Shown here: in pieces, positions 56,206 to 64,000 of the stretch
Layout of the letters: each line of letters begins with the position of its first letter
How positions within the stretch are numbered: the first letter of the stretch is position 1
NCBI GenBank assembly: GCA_037127255.1
Contig: JBANSL010000009.1
Span: 38,972,975 to 39,036,974 of the forward strand
Reading direction: 5' to 3'
DNA length: 64,000 nt
Source of the DNA: Persicaria tinctoria
Taxonomy: Eukaryota; Streptophyta; Magnoliopsida; Caryophyllales; Polygonaceae
The notes under the pieces: generated by a model
Seen by the model: only the letters and a program-made list of their open reading frames with translations
Databases searched by the model: none
What the model was told of the DNA's origin: nothing
Program-made: the position numbers and the translations under genes

Positions 56206-58170
56206 AAGAGGAAAACCTGTCGTTGTTCTTGCCAAAGAATACTCAAACTCACAACTAATATAGTGTGTAAGCAAGAGGTCGATCCACAGGGAAATTGACG
56301 GAGGTAAAAGTCGTTGATTCACCTCGCCAAAAATAAATCCCAAACAAACAAACTAGAATAGTATGCAAGTAAGAGGTCGAACCCTAGAGAATCAAGTATT
56401 TCTAAATATTGTGTATTTATCAATATAAAAGAAACGATTTTTATGAATGAAAATAAAATAAAATAATATTGACAAAAGCAAATAAAGGATAGAAGAAAAG
56501 CGTTTCCACCTACAAGTTCTCGACTTTGGTTGGTTTTATTGATCATCGAATCCTTTTCAAGTTATTATCTTTTCCTACGAATTCCTCTCGTCTTGGTTTA
56601 AGTAGATTAAAAGTCCTACGAGTCCAATTAATCCCTTACACCTCAATGCAACCTTAACACGGTCAAGATTTAACAAAGAGATAGCAAATAGTCCCAAGAA
56701 CTTGAGCATATAAATAACACCAATTAAACACGGTAAATCAATGTTTAAGATATATGTCAACTCCCTACATAATCATGCTTCAAACACGGAATCCACAATC
56801 TTATGCGTGCTACTACGGAAATAACACAAATACGAAAGTATTAAATCCTAGCATGAAATCAATATTATCAAGGTAGCTAATCAAGATAACATCAATAACA
56901 TAATCAATATCGCACAAAGAAGTTGAAAGAATTATAGAGGAAAAATAACTTAAATTAGAAACTCACAAACCACCAACCAAGTCTCGAAAGTGTAGGCAGA
57001 AACTACAAAATTAGCCAAACATGGCTTACCTAAGCTTTCTTCTCCTCAATGGTGATTTCTCTACTTGGAATTAATTAGAAAAATAAGCCTAGAACATCCT
57101 ATTTATAAGCCTAATATCTTCCATAAATAAGGTAAAAGATAGATAAAAGATAAAAGCTTCCTAAACAAACTAGATAAAAGATAGAACTTTCCTAATTTAA
57201 CTCAGCGTCGGATTCCGCTGGCAGCGAAAATTTCCGCTGGCAGCGAATGGCCTCAATCAAGCTCCTGTTGGATTTTCGCTACCACACTCGCTGGCAGCGA
57301 ATGCCCATGCCTTAGAATATTTTCAAGCTTCCTCGGATCCCTTGTCGGCGACGGTTTCCGTTGTCACGAATCACATCTTCCGATGTCGCGAGAGCTCCCA
57401 CTCGCTGGAGCGAGTCCGGCCATTCGCCGCTGCGAGTAGCCGAGTCTTCATCGAACCGGTGCTTCCCGCTGGCAGCGAATTATTTCCGCGGCTGCGAATG
57501 ACTCGTTGCAGCGAGTCCAGTCGCTGGCAGCGGATGGTGTCTGCTCGCTGGCTCCCGGCTGACTTGACTCGCTGGAAGCGAACTCCATTCGCTGACAGCG
57601 AGACATGCTGGTTCCCGGACATCCTCCCGCTGACTCCAGTCGCTGCCAGCGAGATCCTATTCGCTGGCAGCGAGTTCTGCTCAGGACACCTTCTCGCACA
57701 TGATGTTGTTGACTTGATTCGCTGCAGCGGAAATCCATTCGCTGTCAGCGAAAATCCAGCAGAACACCATCATGTAGATCTTCGAAAGAGATTTCCAACG
57801 CATGCTCATATGCGTCGATCGGACATCCGAGGCCTCCGGAAAGTGCGTTACAAGTTCAGCTCGCCGAGCGGACAGCTTTCGCGACTCGCCCTCGTTTTCG
57901 CTCTTAGAAGTCGATTTCGTGCTCCGTTGCTCCTTAGGTTGTTCCATTCTCTTCGGGACTTCTTCCTTAAGCTCTCCCAAGTCTCGCTTAGTCTCTCTTA
58001 GCTCCGTTCCTCGTGTTCTTTGCCTCGGATCTACGAATCTACATAAAACCATCGAAATAGCGTAGATTCCGAACTTTCCCACAAAATGAATGCTAATCTA
58101 AGTAACACTAAAACATGATTATATAACAATGAAATGCAACTAAAGTAACCTATAATGCCTATTGGAAACA
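56206..58170. repeat. Repeat unit A with GC-rich dyad array (probably transposon-derived)
   Basis: Begins near GAGGTCGATCCACAGGGA (56276), a phrase seen in plant gypsy non-coding regions, followed by a diverged second version (GAGGTCGAACCCTAGAG, 56370). The AT-rich left half (56490-57200) and the segment right of the array (57780-58075) are both related to unit B at 58171-59388. The two halves are joined by the dyad array at 57213-57753. Long frames across the array are artefacts of its composition. Confidence 0.6.
57213..57753. repeat. Array of TTCGCTG-N-CAGCGAA dyads
   Basis: More than a dozen exact or degraded copies of TTCGCTGGCAGCGAA, each a 7-bp inverted repeat around one base, occur at irregular spacing. 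Examples lie near 57214, 57232, 57287, 57465, 57521, 57585, 57637, 57658, 57717 and 57737. CpG content is far above both flanks. Confidence 0.88.
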
Positions 58171-59388
58171 TGCCTTATCAGAAATCTATCAATTCAAGTG
58201 CAAGTCTAATCGCTAATAGAGAATATGGGGGGGTTTTGGTGTGAAAAAGGTCCGCCTTTTATCAAAGCGGAAGCAAGCAAATAAAGTAAATTGATTTGTA
58301 GAATGCAGTGGAGAGAAATAGGTTCACCTACAATTTATCACTTCGGTTGATGAATTCGATCCTTGTTTCAACCTCTAGTTCTTGTCTTTTCCTATCAATG
58401 TTCTTGTCCAGATCTTAGGTAAATTGCTAGTCCTACGAGTCCTAGCAACCCTTATCTCTAAATAACCCTAACACGGTTAAGATTCAACCTAGAGATAGCA
58501 TTAAGATTATGAATTAACCAAGGTACACATAATATCAAGCTACGAGTCGATATTCAACATGTATTCAACTTCCTACACGTCCAATTAGTCCTACGAGTCC
58601 TAAAGGGATATGATTGCCACTTGGGATAAGGTTCGCTACGAGGAATCTGCAAAACCCTAGCAATTAAATGAATCTACTCTAACTAGTTGATCAGGCCAGA
58701 GAGAATAAAACACATTCAAACAATTAAGCATAAGGAAGTCAAAACATTGCAATAGGAATAAGAACTAGATTAAGAAACTCACAATTCAACAATCAAATAT
58801 CCAAACTGTAGGCGAAACCTTGAGAGTTTAGTTGCTCATGCTCAAGGACGCTCTCAACAATGGAATAAAGTGCATAAGGTCCATGAAAATAATAACTAGA
58901 AAAACCTTAAATAGTCTTTAGAAAGTCGGCCAAATAACTTAATAAAAACCCTAAGTAAAGTCCAATCTTGAATCGGCGTTTATGTGAAGGCCGCTGGGCA
59001 GCCGCCACAAGCCGCGGGGCGGCCAGGCGATCAGCGAAATCGTTCGACAGAGCTTCGAGCCGCGGGGCGGCTAGCTTGGCCGCGGGGCGGCTTTTACTGT
59101 TCACAGTAATTTTTCCGTTTCGAATTTGGTCTCGATGTCAACATGAAAGTTGTAGATCTCGGAAAGAGTTTTCCAACGCATGGTCATAATAGTCAATCGG
59201 ACCACCGAGGCCTCCAGAAAGTGCGAAACAAGTTCAGTATGTCTGTCGACAATTTCTATTGACTTGTTCTTCACTTAGGCTCTCTAACTTCGATTCCGCT
59301 CCCGGGCTCTTCACTTTTCCTCCTCCTCCTCACTCTTCCTTCATCCATGAACCTCCTCATTCCTAGTCGGATCCACATATACCTTAAT
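58171..59388. repeat. Repeat unit B with GC-rich dyad array
   Basis: Related to unit A: shared blocks include TCCTACGAGTCC, CCTAACACGGTTAAGATT and, right of its array, TTTTCCAACGCATGGTCAT and CCGAGGCCTCCAGAAAGTGCG. It is cut on the right by the gypsy LTR starting at 59389. No coding sequence was recognised. Confidence 0.6.
58989..59093. repeat. Array of GCCGC-GGG-GCGGC dyads
   Basis: Three exact copies of GCCGCGGGGCGGC (59011-59023, 59059-59071, 59079-59091) and one variant near 58989-59005. Each is a 5-bp inverted repeat around GGG. They sit at the same relative place as the different dyad array in unit A. Confidence 0.85.
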
Positions 59389-61340
59389 TGTAACGGCCCA
59401 GAATTATGATTTCCGGGTTACGTTTCAAGGGATAAAACCCCTTGTTCGGATCTTGCAATTCAGGTACGATTCGAGGTTTCAAACTCATTTTAAGATTAGT
59501 AGAAATAGAGATTTCAAACCCTAAAAGCCAAGAAGGGTCGTTGGGTACCCTTAACCTATTTTAAGACTATGTCGCGAAATTCAATTCAAATGAAAGTAAA
59601 GCGGAAGCAAAGTTAAGATACAAAGTGTGACGGCATAGCCTGGTCAAAACCAAAACATAAGCGAATGATTACCATTTATACCAAGTTAGAGAATTAGCTA
59701 GGTTCTTCGATTCGCCAAAAGGAACCCCGTCATATAGACATCGAGCACTCAAAATCTGCAGAAAATACCTTTAAAAGAAGAACGGGAAAATGAGTCAGAT
59801 CGAGCCACTCATGCGGGACCGGCAGTCCTCGCTGAGGCCACATAGTATGTGCTATACCTAATAAAGATGCTCTAATGCAGTACGAAAGTCAAACACACTA
59901 GCATGCTCCTAGTTATAATAATGTGTAAAAATACTGTAAAGGGCCCAAGACAATGCCAAGTGACATATTCCTCTCCTACCTCCACCCCCTTCCGATAGGG
60001 CGGAGACTGGCCAGCTCGTGAATGCATTCCATCATAATCGGGCGGCACGCATGCCTAACCCGCTCCACAATAAAGCCCGCAGGCATCTCATAATATAAGG
60101 AAGTTCATGACTCGATTGACTCAGGGTACCCGATGAGGCTGGGCTACCCTATGACCCTAGCAAAGACTCTAGGACTATCACAGATAACAGCCGTTCTGTA
60201 TCAAACGCAATAAGTAAGCAGATGCTCATTCAATTAGTGCAACCTAAACAGGATACTACATGGCATGCTTTTATGCATATGCAACACCTAACATAAAATG
60301 CAACAACAGGCATGAATGTCCAACCCGAGTAAGCCCCCTAGGGAACTTACCTGAAGATGCAGAACAGCAAGATACCACAAGCAATGGCCCAAATGCAAAT
60401 CCAAAAGCAATACTCACCTATCATCAAGTCATTTTCATAAGCTACCGGTCCATCATTTATACATACAAAACCCAAGTTCGCAACATTCTCAAAATCAATC
60501 GATAATAACACCATTTTCGAAAACTTTTCCGATACGATAAACATTAACCAAAATCATTCTCTCAATCAAACCCATTGATAAAATCGTACCAACCATACTT
60601 TCCAAACTCTTAAATCCCAAATTGAGTCAACTCATATTCAAAATAATTTCTCAAATCATACTTGGCCAAATTCCGACGTTTATCATTTAAATCCTTAACA
60701 AATCCCCAAAATCATATTATTAACACAATCCCGGCATGTTTATTTCCAAAATCATTACATAAATAAATTTCGACATTAAACCACCAAAACAATTCTATTT
60801 TCACAACCATATTTATAAATTAAAGCCTACAACTCGTTTCAATTTCTAAAAGCACAATTTAAAACATCACTAAATACATATTCTAATTAATCACACTTGT
60901 AAATAATTTTATAATATAATAGTAATTTCCAGAGAATATTTTATCACAAAACAGAATAATACCTTAATAATAACAATCTAGCAAATAAAAATTATATGAA
61001 ACTACATAACCACATAAATAATACATAATCAATAAAATCTGAATTTAAAACACCCAAAAGCCCAACTCCTCTGACAAGAATCCGGATCCGGCCCAGAAAA
61101 GGAAGAAAAAGCCCAAGGTCTGAAAGGGGAACCCGGTTCCCTGACCCGATACCCGGCCCAAAGAAGAAAAGAAAGAAAAGGAGACCCGACCCATCAGACT
61201 TTCTTCCCCAAACCCAGAAAAGAGCTCTGCGGTTTTTGACGGAAGGGAGAACGGAAGAGAAAGGAGGAAACAAGGGCCGGCCGACGGCGACACTAATTTC
61301 CGACCACTCAACCCAACCCAATCAGCAGAGATTCGGCAAG

Positions 61341-61423
<83 letters not shown>

Positions 61424-62550
61424 GCTCACCGAAGAGGGCTCGAGTTTCTCGCCGGAAAACGTCATCGTCGAGCTCGATTGTGCTTCGTCGGAGGCGGAAT
61501 CCCACAAATCCGGGCATAGGAAGAAATACAATGGCTTAAAGGTGCGACCTTATGGCGTGTTCGAGTGAAAGAAGGGAGAGATGCGGCTTACCGACCTCAC
61601 ACAAGCGAAGACAGAGGAAGAAGGAGGAGGGAGGTGGCTCGGCGATGGCTCCGGGGTGGCTCCTGACAGCGCCTGGGTGCTCGGGAGGCGCTCGAGAAGT
61701 GCTCGGAAAACAGAAGCATGGAGAGCTCGGGTGTGATGCGCTGTGGTGGTTGCAAGAGGTGGGGGGGCTCGGGAAAACAGGAGCTTGGTGCCTTGACTTG
61801 AAACGAAGAAAGGAGCAGGAAGCGTGTGCGATGGTGGTGGTCAGAAACCGAAGCTGGAGTGAAGGAGGGGGAATGGCGCAGCGGAATCAACAGGGAAGGA
61901 ATAGGGTGTTGATGCCAGTTTGGAATCGGAAAAACAGGTCGGAGGAGGCTTGTCTTGGGGGTGGCGTTCTGGGTTCCCAAATTCTAATTTGAAGAGGAAA
62001 AGAGGGTTGATAGTTGTACACTGCTGCAGCTGTGTGAGGCTTAGAATAGGGGTTGAATGGGTTGGCTTCTTGCCACCATTTAGAATGAGACAAAGCTTGA
62101 GGGATGAGGAGATGGTGGGGTGATGTTTGTTGAGCATGAAGACAAATTTGAGCAGTAGGCTAGGGACAGCTGGCAATGGGTGGTGCAGGGCTCCATCGAG
62201 AGAGAGGGAAAGAAGAAAAAAAAAGGGAAAATAACATAGGAAATGGGTCCCCACCATGACAAGTTTAAATCCCGCAAATCAAACTTAAACCCCGCTAATC
62301 CCGACTCTAACGAAGTTTCAAATCAAAATTTTCAACAATCGTAATTAAACTAAATTTCTCAACTCGAAACCCGAAAGCGAAAATGGAATCCGTCACAATG
62401 CCAAATTTTAAGATGATGCCGGAATGACTTTAAAATTGAAACTTGGTGCTCGAGGACGAGTTTCCAAACCTTTCGAATTTTAAAAGTCGAAATGAATATA
62501 AATTACTATTTTAATAATTTTAAATATTATAAAATTTCCCGGTCTTTACA
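59389..62550 (-). mobile_element. 3' LTR of a Ty3/gypsy element (same family as the solo LTR at 12863)
   Basis: A 3162-bp LTR, TGTAACGGCCC at 59389 and TCTTTACA at 62550 on plus. Read on the minus strand it starts TGTAAAGACCGG directly after the purine-rich tract AGAGGTGGATGA (62562-62551), so it is the 3' LTR of an element whose body lies to the right. The outer end matches the solo LTR end in inverted orientation. It contains a long (AG)n tract and a GC-rich block (61050-61990) whose open frames are not credible genes. The preceding TTAAT (59384-59388) is the likely target duplication; its partner is outside. Confidence 0.85.
61344..61420. repeat. (AG)n microsatellite
   Basis: About 38 AG units inside the LTR. 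The Ser/Leu and Arg/Glu repeat frames across it are meaningless. Confidence 0.97.
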
Positions 62551-64000
62551 TCATCCACCTCTAAAAACAAGTCTCGTCTCCGAGACTAAAATCACTCTAA
62601 AACAAGGGGATGAAGTTTGAAATTGGTGAGTCCAAGGATTATGTCGTTGATCCCGCAAGCACCTCATAAGGGCCCGTATGAGATTCTCACAGTATCTTCG
62701 ACGTGATCATGATATCCCCAATTGGTCATAGCAAGTATGCGATATGGGCCCCTATCACACCGTTACCCCGACCCTTCGGTCGTATCATAACTCGAAAGCA
62801 ACTATAACACCCCTACTAGGTCTTAGCAAGCATTCTATATGCGCCCCTATAAAATGCTTGTATCCACTTCGTGAGGTGTTATAACATGAGCCCAGGTGTG
62901 AAAATTCTCAAAAAGGATTCTGCAATTGGAAAAGATTTGCCTCAAAAGCGTTGAAACTCCCGATAACTTTTTTTTTCCCTTTAAAATTTCAAGTAATTCC
63001 TTTTTAAACCGCTCAAAATCTTCAAATAAGACGTTTAACCAAGCAACTTTACACCCAAACAAGTAAAACCCTTTCGATCAAATTTCGTCAAAATCCTCCG
63101 AAACCAAATCAGTTTCCCGCATAACAATCAATCAAATTCAGAAGCTCGGAGGTGGAATCATCCACCTCTAAGGGCTAATCCCATATTCTCTTCCTAGTTT
63201 CCAGATCATGCAACATCATTCACAACTCAACAAGTATCAAAGAATCAACAAGACTCAACATACTGTGAATCATATGGTATATCCATATCATACTGAAGGC
63301 GTCACAAGTGTATAATCGAATGTTCATCACTCATCACGTAAGCACACATGTCCAGAATCAACGAGTTAGGTGTTATGGGGTTAGTGCGTCAGTACACATC
63401 AAATCTCACAATCGCATATCGATATCGCAACACAAGTATAACAGATTCATCACGTTAACATATCAACGCAACAAGGTCATGCTATTAAGATTCGTAAAAG
63501 GAAGATCAAGCAGTATGTAAATCATCAAAATGTCAATATGCTCTAAAGGACATCAACTTAACTCGTCACAAAACCATATAACGACCATTTAGAAATCATG
63601 CACCATTGTCTCATATATACAAATCATGATCACACTTCAAGTCATATTCATCATTTAAATAACCAATATTCATGCTTGCTACCACATAATAAAACATCGT
63701 GCTTCCCCATAATAACACATCTTTATCCCATAGTTCATACTCATCATTACTTCATATATCATATCACGACACGTCCTAACATGCTCCTAAACCAATATAA
63801 CAGGATATCAAAGTATTAATATATCATGTTAACACTTGTCACTACCAACTAGATTTTAATATTGCATATCAACATGTACTCTCATTCCATATCAGGTTTT
63901 ATCATAGTCGTTATCTAACATCATGCCAATATATATTACCAACCCACATAAGTAAGAAAATTTCCACATCATCACAAGTCAAAATAAACGCAATTCCCTG
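62551..64000 (-). mobile_element. 3' untranslated internal part of the gypsy element
   Basis: Lies between the 3' LTR and the (unseen) pol gene. No coding frame was recognised. ATCATCCACCTCTAA, the plus-strand form of the polypurine tract region (62550-62564), recurs at 63157-63171, where it is half of a hairpin. Confidence 0.6.
63149..63169. repeat. Hairpin containing a second polypurine-tract-like copy
   Basis: GAGGTGGA and TCCACCTC flank a four-base loop ATCA. The right arm is part of the 15-bp repeat of the LTR-adjacent tract. Confidence 0.7.

Noticed and set aside
57342..58001. A 219-codon plus-strand frame
   Set aside because: It is generated by the CGCTGGCAGCG dyad array and overlaps equally long frames on the other strand.
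61236..61992. Frames with Arg-Glu or Ser-Leu repeats and Gly/Trp-rich frames
   Set aside because: They are translations of the (AG)n tract and of the GC-rich block of the gypsy 3' LTR.

Overview
This is a nuclear segment of a flowering plant, most likely a eudicot. The evidence is spliced genes with GT-AG introns, a CAMTA transcription factor, a plastid-type lipoamide dehydrogenase with a transit peptide, plant-type snRNA promoters (USE plus TATA) and nested plant transposons. The species cannot be fixed from the sequence alone. All exon coordinates were read by eye from splice sites, reading frame and family similarity.

Host genes: (1) 34-9592, minus strand, a CAMTA5/6-like calmodulin-binding transcription activator whose last exon lies beyond the left edge; (2) 26797-26993, plus, U2 snRNA; (3) about 28378-28505, minus, U5 snRNA, convergent with U2; (4) 31904-32371, minus, a B3-domain (REM-like) gene broken by a short duplication; (5) 33274-35019, minus, SAR1 small GTPase; (6) 35422-35747, plus, ribosomal protein eL29 (RPL29), divergent from SAR1; (7) 37966-43779, minus, plastid dihydrolipoamide dehydrogenase in 15 coding exons. 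These are unrelated housekeeping and regulatory genes, not a cluster with a common function.

The rest is layered transposon sequence. At 10.2-16.3 kb a 5'-truncated LINE (13-bp target duplication) carries a 3.06-kb solo LTR (5-bp duplication). At 16.5-17.5 kb two small Helitron-like elements abut head to tail. At 22.1-23.4 kb a hAT-like element carries a decayed AP2/ERF domain. At 24.07-25.59 kb a very young, internally deleted Ty3/gypsy element keeps an open gag-integrase fusion frame. At 27.3-28.0 kb a hAT-like element sits between U2 and U5. At 29.1-30.1 kb a foldback element contains a Stowaway MITE. At 30.36-30.63 kb lies a tiny LINE insertion with an 18-bp target duplication.

From 44 to 64 kb there is almost only transposon sequence: a decayed MULE with an OTU-like domain and a neighbouring plant-mobile-domain fragment, split by a 4.4-kb non-autonomous LTR element; a decayed Ty1/copia element; two related repeat units, each with a GC-rich array of short dyads; and the 3' LTR and 3' internal part of a Ty3/gypsy element of the same LTR family as the solo LTR at 12.9 kb, running off the right edge.
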